DNA from: Fictibacillus arsenicus
Lineage (GTDB): Bacteria; Bacillota; Bacilli; Bacillales; Fictibacillaceae
Direction of reading: 5' to 3'
DNA: 64,000 nt
Assembly: GCF_001999465.1 (NCBI RefSeq)
Contig: NZ_MQMF01000002.1
Coordinates: 434,001 to 498,000 of the forward strand
Shown here: positions 42,734-50,985 of the stretch, piece by piece
Position numbering within the stretch: the stretch's first letter is position 1
How the letters are laid out: each line of letters starts with the position of its first letter
Notes under the pieces: model-generated
What the model was told of the DNA's origin: nothing
Database searches by the model: none
Seen by the model: only the letters and a program-made list of their open reading frames with translations
Position numbers and translations under genes: made by a program

Positions 42734-43629
42734 GTGTGTGCACCTCTTTCAACTGCTGCCGTGCGCTCAAACCAATTGATCTCATCCTCCCAAATGGACT
42801 TCGTACTTTCTAATAAAAAGAGTTCATCTAAGAGCTTTGTTTGAAAGCTTCCAGGTCCTCTTGAAGTTTTCACAGCTTCCTCTGCCGCTTTCGTGAGTAT
42901 TAGAAGCGCAAGTGCTGTGCGCTCTAGAAAAGATATAGTGTGTACTGCTTCATCTTTAAGATTAGCCTGATACAGCGCAATCATTGAAGTAGCAAAACAG
43001 CCAGTTCCTGTCACTAGTGAAAGCATGTGGTGACCATGTGAAAGTTCGATAACTCTCTCCCCATCGGAAATGACATCCTTTTCCCCTGTCATCGCAATTA
43101 AGCACCCCGTCTGTTTTGCAGCAGTTATTGCAAGCTGGTGTAAGTCGTCTTCAGAACTGTTAAGATCACCGTCTGCTCCCCGCCCATCCCAGCCAAGACC
43201 CGCGAGAAACTTCATCTCTGCTGCATTTCCGCAAATTGTCAGAATTGTTTGGGGACTGACCCCCTTCAATTTCGAATATTCAGATAACAATTCTTTAATG
43301 GTTTCCTGCCGGAACGAAGACAGCCCTACGCCTACAGGGTCAAGGACAACAGGCACTCCACAGTGCATTGCCTTGCGAAGCGCAAGTTTCATAGACTTGG
43401 CTGAAGCTTCTTCCAATGTTCCAATGTTCAGGACCAAAGCATCAGCCACCCCAACTGCATCTTCAACTTCCCGTGCATCATGAACCATCATAGGACTTCC
43501 ACCTGCTGCTAATACACCGTTAGCGAGGAAGTTCATCGTTACATGGTTTGTAATATGATGGACTAACAGCCGTTCTTTCCTGATCTGTTCGACAAAATCT
43601 TTCCAAACTTGTACTCTATCGCTGTTCAT
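42730..43629 (-). CDS. thiM: Hydroxyethylthiazole kinase, slightly longer than usual
   Basis: A 299-residue ThiM phosphorylating 4-methyl-5-hydroxyethylthiazole with ATP. Landmarks include HHITNHVTMNFLANGVLAAGGSPMM, VLDPVGVG, CGNAAEM, AMTGEKDVISDG and the catalytic GTGCFATS. Usual length is about 265-275 residues. The surplus includes a short stretch LKGVSPQTI before CGNAAE. It is encoded across GGGGGTCAGTCCCC, a REP-like palindrome in the coding sequence. The family's IRGNA Arg appears here as Cys. It overlaps thiD by 14 bp and thiE by 4 bp. The enzyme is probably active, but the insert deserves checking. Confidence 0.93.
   Translation of the reverse strand: MNSDRVQVWKDFVEQIRKERLLVHHITNHVTMNFLANGVLAAGGSPMMVHDAREVEDAVGVADALVLNIGTLEEASAKSMKLALRKAMHCGVPVVLDPVGVGLSSFRQETIKELLSEYSKLKGVSPQTILTICGNAAEMKFLAGLGWDGRGADGDLNSSEDDLHQLAITAAKQTGCLIAMTGEKDVISDGERVIELSHGHHMLSLVTGTGCFATSMIALYQANLKDEAVHTISFLERTALALLILTKAAEEAVKTSRGPGSFQTKLLDELFLLESTKSIWEDEINWFERTAAVERGAHT
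43243..43264. repeat. REP-like palindrome inside thiM
   Basis: GGGGACTGACCCCC in the plus strand within the thiM frame; reading frame is kept. It is a one-base variant of the family core GGGGTCWGACCCC. Confidence 0.65.
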
Positions 43630-44437
43630 GAAGAATCCTCCTATATGCGAAGTGATTTATCGGTCCATGACCGGAACCGACATCAATCCCATGTTCGATC
43701 GCCGTCTGAATAAACGTTTTTGCATTCCGCACGGCATTTTCCATCGTTTTTCCGTATGCTAATTCAGCTGTGACTGCAGCTGAGAATGTACAGCCAGTAC
43801 CATGTGTATTTTTTGTGTAAACACGCTTATCAACAAGCTCCCACATCTCAACACCGTTATAAACGAGGTCTGAGACAAACTCTTCTTCCATGTGTCCGCC
43901 TTTTATCACCACATAATCAGCACCCGCATTAAACAAGATGAGAGCCGCTTCCCGCCTAGCTTCATCACTCGTGATCTCAACTCCTGTCAGTGCTTCAGCT
44001 TCTGGAATATTAGGCGTAATTACTTTTGCGAGGGGCAGCATGTACTTTTTCATCGCTTCCAGAGCTTCGTTTCCTAAAAGGGTCGCTCCGCCTTTTGCAA
44101 CCATAACAGGGTCGACGACGAGGCTGCTCCAGCCAAACTTTCCAACAAAATAAGCAACTCTCTCAATATATTCACCTGAAAACAGCATGCCTGTTTTTAC
44201 TGCGTCTGGCTTAATGTCGTTTCCGATTGATGTTAATTGCTCCTCCAATCCAGCCAGAGGGACTGGATAAACCCCTTGCACACCCATCGTGTTTTGAGCC
44301 GTAACCGCAGTCAGAACCGTCATTCCATATACCCCAAATTCCTGGAAGGTCTTCAAGTCAGCTTGTATCCCTGCTCCTCCTCCACTGTCTGATCCTGCGA
44401 CAGTCAGTGCTTTGCATACTTTGATCAATTGTCCCAT
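43616..44437 (-). CDS. thiD: Hydroxymethylpyrimidine/phosphomethylpyrimidine kinase
   Basis: A 273-residue ribokinase-fold enzyme that phosphorylates HMP twice to HMP diphosphate. It shows AGSDSGGGAGIQADLKTF (residues about 13-30), VVDPVMVAKGG, and the catalytic NTHGTGCTFSAAV. The ATG at 44437 (MGQLIKV) is preferred, with TAGGAGGGGG upstream; an earlier in-frame ATG at 44482 lies in the riboswitch terminator. First gene of thiD-thiM-thiE-thiW. No genes for de novo thiazole or HMP synthesis are included, so the operon is a salvage unit. Confidence 0.96.
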   Translation of the reverse strand: MGQLIKVCKALTVAGSDSGGGAGIQADLKTFQEFGVYGMTVLTAVTAQNTMGVQGVYPVPLAGLEEQLTSIGNDIKPDAVKTGMLFSGEYIERVAYFVGKFGWSSLVVDPVMVAKGGATLLGNEALEAMKKYMLPLAKVITPNIPEAEALTGVEITSDEARREAALILFNAGADYVVIKGGHMEEEFVSDLVYNGVEMWELVDKRVYTKNTHGTGCTFSAAVTAELAYGKTMENAVRNAKTFIQTAIEHGIDVGSGHGPINHFAYRRILHEQR

Positions 44438-44466
44438 CACGATCCCCCTCCTAAAACTATAAATAC

Positions 44467-44502
44467 AAAAAGCCACCCGCAAATAAAAAGCGGGTGGCTA
44501 TT
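44467..44502 (-). terminator. Riboswitch expression-platform terminator upstream of thiD
   Basis: GCCACCCGC and GCGGGTGGC arms with a TTTTTATTT loop on the minus strand, followed by TTTTTG. It lies between the TPP aptamer and thiD. Confidence 0.93.
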
Positions 44503-44523
44503 ACGATTGTAGATAGTAATGGA

Positions 44524-44622
44524 CCACGCCGCTTCCCTACGCCAGTATTAACCGGATCAGGTTCAAAGGGTCGAAGGCTAGCACCTTCTCTCAGCTTACA
44601 AACATAAGCACCCCTAGCGGAA
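44524..44622 (-). ncRNA. TPP (thiamine diphosphate) riboswitch aptamer
   Basis: Minus strand: the P2/J3-2 element CTGAGAGAAGG, the conserved CGACCCTTTGAACCTGATC, and CGGTTAATACTGGCGTAGGG all occur in the right order, with GGGGTGC at the 5' side. This is the classical THI-box. With the downstream terminator it switches off thiDMEW when thiamine diphosphate is bound. Confidence 0.97.
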
Positions 44623-44644
44623 ATGACGATATTGATTTAACACA

Positions 44645-44674
44645 ATCCTACTCACATACCATATGAAAAGTCAA
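44645..44674 (-). promoter_or_regulatory. Sigma-A promoter of the thiamine operon
   Basis: TTGACT (complement of 44669-44674), 18-base spacer, TAGGAT (complement of 44645-44650), just upstream of the TPP aptamer. Confidence 0.65.
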
Positions 44675-44903
44675 CGTTTTTTCCAAATATGTGTTTCACA
44701 GTGTTTAAGCCTTCTAAAATACGGGGAAATAGTAAGTAACACAATATAAACACATAAATAACACTAAATCATAACACTTGTAACAAATGAGAAATTCTAC
44801 CGAAATAATGAGACATTCTTTTAAGAAAATTACCAAAAGGTGGTGAAAATACAGTACATTGGAATGATTATCAAATTTTTTTCAGAATTTTCAAATAAAA
44901 TGG

Positions 44904-44932
44904 TTGTCATTGGGCACCTTGCTCAGTATACT
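44904..44932 (+). promoter_or_regulatory. Sigma-A promoter of the IDEAL-domain gene
   Basis: TTGTCA (44904-44909), a 17-base spacer and TATACT (44927-44932), 67 bases before the start codon. Confidence 0.75.
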
Positions 44933-44998
44933 AGTAGAAACCTAGAAACATAAAAGGTTAAATTGGATAGGGAGATAATTTCAAGGAGGGAAAACAGG

Positions 44999-45229
44999 AT
45001 GAAAGACAAAAACACTTCTTTTAACAAAAACCAAAATGAGATGGTGCAGTACAAACAACAAAAAAGAGACCCATTTGCCTTCAGCCTTATTGCCCAAATG
45101 GTTCTGGATGAAGCCCTGCACAGCTACTACAAAGAATATTATGAAAAAGAAATCGACAATGCCTTGGATCAAAAAGATAAAAAGCGTTTTATGAAACTGA
45201 CTGAAGAATACAAAGCGTTTCTCGGCTAA
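44999..45229 (+). CDS. IDEAL-domain protein
   Basis: A 76-residue protein. The C-terminal 35 residues form an IDEAL domain, EKEIDNALDQKDKKRFMKLTEEY, which gives the family its name. The N-terminal half is basic and polar (MKDKNTSFNKNQNEMVQYKQQKRDPFAF). IDEAL domains are short helical modules found in several Bacillaceae proteins, some of them regulatory; the role here is unknown. The ATG at 44999 is eight bases from AAGGAGGG; an earlier in-frame ATG at 44963 has no site. A well-formed sigma-A promoter lies upstream. It is probably monocistronic. Confidence 0.85.
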   Translation: MKDKNTSFNKNQNEMVQYKQQKRDPFAFSLIAQMVLDEALHSYYKEYYEKEIDNALDQKDKKRFMKLTEEYKAFLG

Positions 45230-45271
45230 GGCTTTTGGTAACGGTTCACCATAAAAAGGTGCCGTAAAAGC

Positions 45272-45324
45272 CAAAACACCCTTTCAGCTTCCGGACTTTA
45301 ATCCGTGCTGCAGAGGGTGTTTCT
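45272..45324 (-). terminator. Terminator after the DUF4349 gene
   Basis: AAACACCCT and AGGGTGTTT arms with an inner GCAGCACGGA/TCCGGAAGC stem; the T-rich side is on the minus strand. Confidence 0.6.
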
Positions 45325-45374
45325 GACGTACCTGTTGTCTAACAAATCTGATATGAACACAACTTAATGACTCA

Positions 45375-46280
45375 TTACATGGATGTCGGAGAACCCGGCT
45401 TTTTCTTTTGCCCTTTTTTCCTTCTCCATAACCAGAATACAACGGGGATCAGTACAAGCCACAGTGGTGCTAATCCAAATAGTGCAACGACGATAAATGA
45501 AATCGCAGAAACAAAGAAGTTCACCGTCTCCATGAAAAGCATCTTTGTCTTTTTCCAAGTGTTTAGGTCACCTGTCTGCAGTTTCTCTGCTTTCAGATTC
45601 TTTACTTCAAACTGTATAGTAACCGTCGAATAATCGCTTTGATTTTTTAAAAAGTTAAGTCTTCCTTCAATCTGTTCAATCTCTTCTTGTACTCTGGCAA
45701 GATCTGCAGAAATTTTTAATAAGTCTTCCGTCCTTTCAGCCTCTTTCATAAAGGATTCAAGACGCTCTCTCATCTGCTGCTTCGCTTTTAACCGAGAAGA
45801 CAGATCCACATATTCTTCTGTAACATCTTCTCCTCGCACACTTTCATGCGGAGAACCTTCACTTATATCCTTTACTTCCTGTAAAAACGGCCGGAATCCA
45901 TTCATCGGAACACGTACCGTCATCATCCCGTCCTCATAGCCTTCCTCACCGATATTCGTGTTGGATTCTACGATATAACCACCTTTATCTTCAACCATCT
46001 TCCGAACCTTTTCCATCGCATTCTGCAGTTTTTCAACTGTAATCCGCAGATCCGCGTTATAGATCACTTTCCGCTGATCTCGAATCGATTGCTTCTTGTC
46101 GCTTTTCTCTGGTGAAGCTGTCCCTTCATCAGCAGAAGAATTAGAGATTTCCGTCTTCGCTTCAGAACTGTCGCCTCCTGCCATGTCATGTGAAGATTCT
46201 TTTTTACTACCTCCATTGCTGCTGCAGGCTCCTAATAATAAAACACAGGTCAATACCCACACTTTCCATAATTTCCACAT
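45375..46280 (-). CDS. DUF4349 lipoprotein
   Basis: A 301-residue membrane-anchored lipoprotein. The signal peptide ends in the lipobox LGAC (Cys19), followed by a Ser/Glu/Lys-rich linker (to about residue 68). A DUF4349 domain starts with KVIYNADLRITVEKLQNAMEKV and has a coiled-coil segment, about 160-205. A C-terminal membrane helix (about 250-285) is followed by a basic tail (RRKKGQKKKPG). DUF4349 proteins are of unknown function; a role in envelope sensing has been suggested for some. Start supported by AAGGGGGA. Monocistronic. Confidence 0.88.
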   Translation of the reverse strand: MWKLWKVWVLTCVLLLGACSSNGGSKKESSHDMAGGDSSEAKTEISNSSADEGTASPEKSDKKQSIRDQRKVIYNADLRITVEKLQNAMEKVRKMVEDKGGYIVESNTNIGEEGYEDGMMTVRVPMNGFRPFLQEVKDISEGSPHESVRGEDVTEEYVDLSSRLKAKQQMRERLESFMKEAERTEDLLKISADLARVQEEIEQIEGRLNFLKNQSDYSTVTIQFEVKNLKAEKLQTGDLNTWKKTKMLFMETVNFFVSAISFIVVALFGLAPLWLVLIPVVFWLWRRKKGQKKKPGSPTSM

Positions 46281-46408
46281 ATCGTAAATCCCCCTTTTTG
46301 GCTTAGACGCTTTTTACTAAAAAAGGTTTCAGGACTCGAAAAACCAACCTATTGAATGATTTTTTCTTAACCTTTTTTATGATAAAATATTGTCTGGTGA
46401 TTAGTTGT

Positions 46409-46436
46409 TTGAAAAAAATCCGATTTATGCTAGTAT
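46409..46436 (+). promoter_or_regulatory. Candidate promoter of the SEC-C gene
   Basis: TTGAAA (46409-46414), 16-base spacer, TAGTAT (46431-46436). Confidence 0.5.
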
Positions 46437-46473
46437 GTACAGGATAAGTAAGTGGTTTAACTGGAGGAATAGC

Positions 46474-47511
46474 ATGTCAATGATAGGAAGAAATGATCCG
46501 TGCTATTGTGGCAGCGGAAAAAAATATAAGAAATGTTGTTTACATAAAGAAGAGCAAACACGCGAAGTATCCTTTCATCAGGAAGGACTTATCAAATTTG
46601 CCCTTGAGAACTATCAGCAGGATTTAGCAGCACGTACGTCAGAGTATGTGAAAAAATATCCGGTTGGCAAAGACCAAGAACAAACGTATGCGAACATCGC
46701 GGTTTGCTGGGAAGTTTTCTGTTCTGAGATAAAAGGCGACCAAACACCTGTTGAGCTTTATGTTGAAAAGGTGAAGAAATCAGTGAAGCCTGAAGTTGCT
46801 GAGATCTTAGCTGGCTGGACCAATACAGTGCCTTCACTTTATAAAGTTGTTGAACAAAAAACAGGCTTTATTTTTACAGTGAAAGACATCTGGACAGAGA
46901 AAGTGTACGATGTGACGATAAACGCTGCTGATAAGCCAAAAACAGACAGCGCACTGCTTGGAACACTCGTATCGAACGGCATTAATTACGAATTTTATGT
47001 CGGCTATGTAGAGATGCCAATTTCTGAATTGCCTCCATTAAAAGACGCGATTGAGAAACTGCAGCCATTAGGAGACGCAAAAGAGATTTTCAAAAATCAA
47101 TTCCCCGCTGTACTGCAGCTTTCTTTAATTGATATATCGGCAGGAGTTCCGAAGCCTAAAACAGATCAAACGCAAGCTAACACTGAAAAACCTGCATCTG
47201 AAGAAAATACAGTAACTTCTGTGGAATCAGAAGAAAAGGATGAAAAGTACACAGCTGTAACAGAACTTGTGAAAGCCAATGCGGAAACAGAAGTAGTTAA
47301 AGAGGCTGAAAAACTTTGGAGTGAATATATTAACGAGTCCAAACCAGCCGTTCGTAAAGAAGAAATCTATGCAGCAGCTTTGGACTACCTTGTATCAAAA
47401 GATATAAGAGGCATAAATTCCACACAAGCTGAAACAGCTAAGAAATACGGCGTATCACCAGCAAGCCTTTCATCTCGCTATCGTGAAATGAAAGAACTAT
47501 TAAGCGTATAA
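46474..47511 (+). CDS. Protein with N-terminal SEC-C zinc motif and C-terminal HTH-like region
   Basis: A 345-residue protein. The first 25 residues carry a SEC-C motif (GRNDPCYCGSGKKYKKCC; Cys10, Cys12, Cys21, Cys22), a zinc-binding module known from the end of SecA, where it contacts SecB or ribosomes. Here it is at the N-terminus. The middle (about 30-220) is a globular region I cannot assign. An acidic linker (about 225-265, many E/T/S) leads to a C-terminal segment (about 290-345) ending YGVSPASLSSRYREMKELL, which resembles a DNA-binding helix pair. The ATG at 46474 follows TGGAGGAATAGC; upstream ATG codons have no site. Followed by a terminator. Confidence 0.85.
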   Translation: MSMIGRNDPCYCGSGKKYKKCCLHKEEQTREVSFHQEGLIKFALENYQQDLAARTSEYVKKYPVGKDQEQTYANIAVCWEVFCSEIKGDQTPVELYVEKVKKSVKPEVAEILAGWTNTVPSLYKVVEQKTGFIFTVKDIWTEKVYDVTINAADKPKTDSALLGTLVSNGINYEFYVGYVEMPISELPPLKDAIEKLQPLGDAKEIFKNQFPAVLQLSLIDISAGVPKPKTDQTQANTEKPASEENTVTSVESEEKDEKYTAVTELVKANAETEVVKEAEKLWSEYINESKPAVRKEEIYAAALDYLVSKDIRGINSTQAETAKKYGVSPASLSSRYREMKELLSV

Positions 47512-47532
47512 GCTATCATATATCTCATATTC

Positions 47533-47561
47533 TCCCGTCAGGACTCTCCTGGCGGGTTTTA
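47533..47561 (+). terminator. Terminator after the SEC-C gene
   Basis: CCCGTCAGGA and CCTGGCGGG arms followed by TTTTATT. Confidence 0.8.
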
Positions 47562-47585
47562 TTATGGATCACTAAAGAAAAATAA

Positions 47586-47885
47586 ATATTTGCATTTGTA
47601 AACCTTTGTACTAATATCAATATCAGAGAGCACTTTGCTTATAACCCAAGAGATGGCTTAAAAAAGATAAACTATCCTGTTATAGCAATATGTGGAGACA
47701 AAGATGCATTGGTTGACCCTCCCCTTTTAGAGGAGCTTCACACACTAGTTAAGGGACCTTCTGAGACTCATATTATTAAAAATATGGAGCATGGCTTTCG
47801 TTTTCAACAGGAAGATAAAACAATGGTAAGAGTGAAGAAGCTGCTGAAGATCCTTCCTTCGAGACCATTGAACCCGGACGGATAA
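47586..47885 (+). pseudogene. Remnant of an alpha/beta hydrolase (C-terminal third only)
   Basis: An open frame of 99 codons ending TAA at 47883-47885 but without a start codon or ribosome binding site at its 5' end. The translation reads like the C-terminal third of an alpha/beta hydrolase (dienelactone-hydrolase type). NPRDGLKKINYPVIAICGDKDALVDPP holds the acid Asp and KNMEHGFRFQQ the catalytic His. The nucleophile region is absent. It lies between a terminated gene and a convergent permease. Most likely a decayed gene left by an internal deletion. Confidence 0.75.
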
Positions 47886-47949
47886 GATGTTATATCCCAT
47901 TGGCTAGAGTCAAATTATAAATCGAACCGTTCAAATAATATCGCTCAAT

Positions 47950-47979
47950 AAAAAAAGACCCATGAGAGGGTCTTTTTAC
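47950..47979 (-). terminator. Terminator after the SteT-like permease gene
   Basis: AAAGACCC and GGGTCTTT arms with T-runs on both strands; 15 bases beyond the permease stop. Confidence 0.8.
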
Positions 47980-47994
47980 ATTTTATACTGAATC

Positions 47995-49302
47995 TTAATT
48001 TTTACGCTGCAGCCAATAATAAACTGGCAGTCCAGCTACTGTTATAAATATGGCTGTCAAACTATCAAACGGATCGTTAATCATGGTAGCTCCGACAATA
48101 TACACTGAACCGATAATCGCAAAAATCGGAACGACCGGGAACAAAGGAACACTGTAAACACGAGCAGCCCCTTTATTCCGCTTACGAAGCTTAAACACCG
48201 CATAAAACGCAAAAATGTAGAAGATGTAAACAGCGAAAATCGCCATTTCTGATAGATAATCAGGATCTGTTAAAATCATCATGATGATTGCAATAACAAC
48301 TTGCAAGTACGTTGCCGCGATTGGAGTACCATACTTTTCGCTGACCTTGCTAAACGTTTTTGCCATCGGAAGCTGATTTCGTTCCGCCATCGCAAACGGC
48401 ACACGAGGAATCGTTAAGATTTTACCGTTTAAGCAGCCAAAGATCGATACTGCTATCCCGACCGCGATAAGTTTACCGCCTAACGGCCCAAAAAGTATTG
48501 TGGCCGCAGATGCAGCTGAGTTTTCACCAAGCCTCACGATCTCAGAAGCAGGCAGAATATGCAGCAATGCGATATTAACTAGAAGATAAGCCGCCATTAC
48601 AATCAATATGCCTCCAATTATTGCTTTAGGCAACGTCTTTCCTGGATTCTTCATCTCCCCCGCTACAAATCCAACCATCAGCCAGCCATCATAGGCAAAA
48701 AGAGTTGCTAAAATAGCTGCCCCCATGCTGATCTCAACTACAGATCCGCTTGAAGAATTTAAGATCTGTTCGTTCCCCTGAGTGATCCCAAACACAATAA
48801 TGAGAGCAATAGGAACAAGCTTTCCGATCGTGAATAGGTTTTGTACGAATCCGCCGTATTTTGTTCCGAAATTATTTACAATTGTAAGGAATAGTACCGT
48901 TCCGATTCCAATCCAAGGACCAAACGATTTTTCCCAAGAAAAAAGATTTGCTATCAATGAACCAAAGTATAATCCAAGAGCTCCAATAACGGCTGGACCA
49001 TAGATGACCGTTTGTACCCAGCCGCTCAAATAACCCCAAAGCTTGCCGTATACTTCTTCCATGTACACATAAAGCCCGCCTGTTTTCGGAATCTGTGTCG
49101 CTACTTCAGCGATCGTAAGACCTCCTGAGAGTGTAATAAGACCGCCAAGTGACCACGCCAAAAGAGCAAGATTCGAATTCCCAGTATATTCGAGTACGCT
49201 TCCAGGCTTCATAAAAATACCTGAACCAATTACCGTTCCAATTACGATGGACATGGCTACAGAAAGCCCGATGTCTTTTTTCAATGCTGCTTCTTGACTC
49301 AT
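47995..49302 (-). CDS. steT: APC-family amino acid permease (SteT-like Ser/Thr exchanger)
   Basis: A 435-residue, 12-helix permease of the L-type/SteT branch of the APC superfamily. The unwound substrate helix 1 motif is VIGSGIFMKPGSVL, with GGLYVYMEEVYGKLWGYLSGW following; the helix 6 region FAYDGWLMVGFVAGEMKNPGKTLPKA is also typical. SteT of B. subtilis exchanges serine and threonine; that substrate is inferred. The ATG at 49302 (MSQEAALKKDIG) has AAGGAGTGG upstream; an earlier ATG at 49335 lacks a site. Single gene with its own terminator. Confidence 0.9.
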   Translation of the reverse strand: MSQEAALKKDIGLSVAMSIVIGTVIGSGIFMKPGSVLEYTGNSNLALLAWSLGGLITLSGGLTIAEVATQIPKTGGLYVYMEEVYGKLWGYLSGWVQTVIYGPAVIGALGLYFGSLIANLFSWEKSFGPWIGIGTVLFLTIVNNFGTKYGGFVQNLFTIGKLVPIALIIVFGITQGNEQILNSSSGSVVEISMGAAILATLFAYDGWLMVGFVAGEMKNPGKTLPKAIIGGILIVMAAYLLVNIALLHILPASEIVRLGENSAASAATILFGPLGGKLIAVGIAVSIFGCLNGKILTIPRVPFAMAERNQLPMAKTFSKVSEKYGTPIAATYLQVVIAIIMMILTDPDYLSEMAIFAVYIFYIFAFYAVFKLRKRNKGAARVYSVPLFPVVPIFAIIGSVYIVGATMINDPFDSLTAIFITVAGLPVYYWLQRKN

Positions 49303-49454
49303 GCTGTGTCCACTCCTTAGAAAACGTTTGTCCATCTGAAAAAGACTAGTGTCACTTTAACATAAACAAGTTGTTATTGTCACTGCTTTACAAAATAGAC
49401 ATGCAATTCAGTTTTTTGCAAAGGTTTTCTTTTTCAGAGGAAGTGGATTCCAGA

Positions 49455-49631
49455 TCAATTTAGTTCATTTCTTCTTCTAAGCTGCTTTTTTATGAATGCT
49501 TTTTCCATGATGTCATTAAGTTGTTGTTCAAGCTCAACCTTTTTATCTAAATCTGTTACAGATCTTATTTTCTTTTTCAGCTCACGAATTCTTAATTTCT
49601 CTTCAGAAGAAAAATGCGAAGAATGAAGCAA
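49455..49631 (-). CDS. Small charged helical protein (58 residues)
   Basis: A TTG at 49631 with GAGGTG seven to ten bases upstream opens a 58-codon frame ending TGA. The product is strongly charged and looks like a single long helix or helical hairpin: EEKLRIRELKKKIRSVTDLDKKVELEQQLNDIMEKAFIKK, divided here at LDKK, with a basic end RRRNELN. I recognise no family. Codon use looks coding, and the gap between flanking genes is large enough. Existence is probable but rests on frame, start and composition only. Confidence 0.5.
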   Translation of the reverse strand: MLHSSHFSSEEKLRIRELKKKIRSVTDLDKKVELEQQLNDIMEKAFIKKQLRRRNELN

Positions 49632-49902
49632 TATTCACACCTCGTTTCATGACAATGCTGCTTTTTAATAAGGATAATAGAAACAAACTTAGATAACATG
49701 GGTTGTGTCAGAAAATCTTCCACTGTATTTTTAATCATTTAATCGGCGATTTATCAAGCTGCTAACTATGAAAAACGGTTCTATCGGGAACGGCGGACCG
49801 TTAGTATTCCTTAAATCAGATATAGGCGTTTCTAGCTTAAATCAGTCATAACGAATAAAAAAAGACCTCCGTTCGGGGGTCCTTTTGTTTGTTATGGAAT
49901 CA
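49632..49902. other. Intergenic region with no recognised gene
   Basis: AT-rich DNA upstream of the small helical protein. It contains a GGTTCTATCGGGAACGGCGGACCG inverted-repeat-like patch and, at the right end, the deoR-gene terminator. Nothing else is supported. Confidence 0.5.
49857..49893 (-). terminator. Terminator after the DeoR-type gene
   Basis: GACCCCCG and CGGAGGTC arms with a short loop, followed on the minus strand by TTTTTTT. Confidence 0.8.
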
Positions 49903-50691
49903 TTATTCTGCGTTTTCAGTTCCTGTTTTTTCTGTGTTTGCGATGATAACTTTAACACCTTGCTGTTCGATTGCCTGGAGATGTTCGCGTACTGATTCGT
50001 TGTCAGTTATAACGGCTTCCAGGTTAGAAACCGGTCCAACTTTCGCAAAGGCATTAATTCCGATTTTATGGTGCGGAAAAAGACCAATACTCTTCCTGGA
50101 CACAGAGCCAACTGCCTTCATAAAAGCAGCAGCTTCAGGTGTAGCGGTACTTATTCCGCGTTCAGATATTCCGCCGCCTGTTGCGAACGTGAGGTCAAAT
50201 GAATATTGACTGACAAGCTGTGTTGCAAGAGCATCTGTCATATTGCCGGAATTCTTCACTTTTCCACCGATTAGGTATAAATCGATGTTCTCCCGCTCAC
50301 GCAAAGCTTCAGCGATTTTTAATGAATTTGTAACGATCGTGAGTGGAACTGCAGGTAAATATTTGAGCAGAACATAATGGATAGATGCTCCACCGATAAA
50401 AAGTGTATCTCCCGCTTGAATCCATTTTGCTGCTTCTTTCGCAATGGCATTCTCGTGTTCTGAACCTTCTGTGTAGCGTTTTGCCGGAGCAGCAGGACCT
50501 TTCTTCACCTCTGTCACAGGTATTGCACCGCCATGTGTTCGTTTAACGAGCCCTTTATCTTCTAAAGTTGAAAGGTCACGGCGTATCGAATCAATTGAAA
50601 CTTGGAGGATATCTGATAACTCTTTTGCAAGAACACGACCTTCATTTTTTAACACTTCTAAGATCTTTTCTCTTCTTTCTTCAGAAAACAT
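49903..50691 (-). CDS. DeoR-family transcriptional regulator
   Basis: A 262-residue DeoR/GlpR-type repressor. The HTH is at residues about 5-56 (RREKILEVLKNEGRVLAKELSDILQVSIDSIRRDLSTLE, here spanning the family helix pair; then THGGA). The C-terminal DeoRC sensor domain (about 75-235) is ISOCOT-fold, with IVTNSLKIAEAL, LYLIGGKVKNSGN and FATGGGISERGISTATPE. Such sensors bind phosphorylated sugars. No sugar operon is next to it, so its target is elsewhere or itself. Repeated TGTTTG motifs upstream of the start (about 50755-50790) could be operators. Confidence 0.92.
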   Translation of the reverse strand: MFSEERREKILEVLKNEGRVLAKELSDILQVSIDSIRRDLSTLEDKGLVKRTHGGAIPVTEVKKGPAAPAKRYTEGSEHENAIAKEAAKWIQAGDTLFIGGASIHYVLLKYLPAVPLTIVTNSLKIAEALRERENIDLYLIGGKVKNSGNMTDALATQLVSQYSFDLTFATGGGISERGISTATPEAAAFMKAVGSVSRKSIGLFPHHKIGINAFAKVGPVSNLEAVITDNESVREHLQAIEQQGVKVIIANTEKTGTENAE

Positions 50692-50816
50692 AATAATTTT
50701 CCTCCATTACCTCTTATTTCCACGTAGTACTTTAATCATATGCCGTATTGCGCTTGTTTGTCAAACAATGTTTGCATGTTTTTTCCTGTTTCAGCTTTTA
50801 TACAATTAAAACAAGC

Positions 50817-50857
50817 AAAAACAAGCATCTTAACAGCGCCTGTTTCTGCTTGTTTTT
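50817..50857 (-). terminator. Hairpin with terminator features
   Basis: AAAAACAAGCA and TGCTTGTTTTT form an 11-bp stem; T-runs on either strand. On the minus strand it would end transcription from the MazG-like gene. Confidence 0.6.
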
Positions 50858-50985
50858 AAGATTCATATGTTCAATTAAAATAATCACATATTTTTTAACA
50901 CTCATCACAAAAAAATCGAGGTAATCATATAAAAATGCTTCATGATCACATAATTTAACAAAATCATACATTATGTCTTTCTGAC

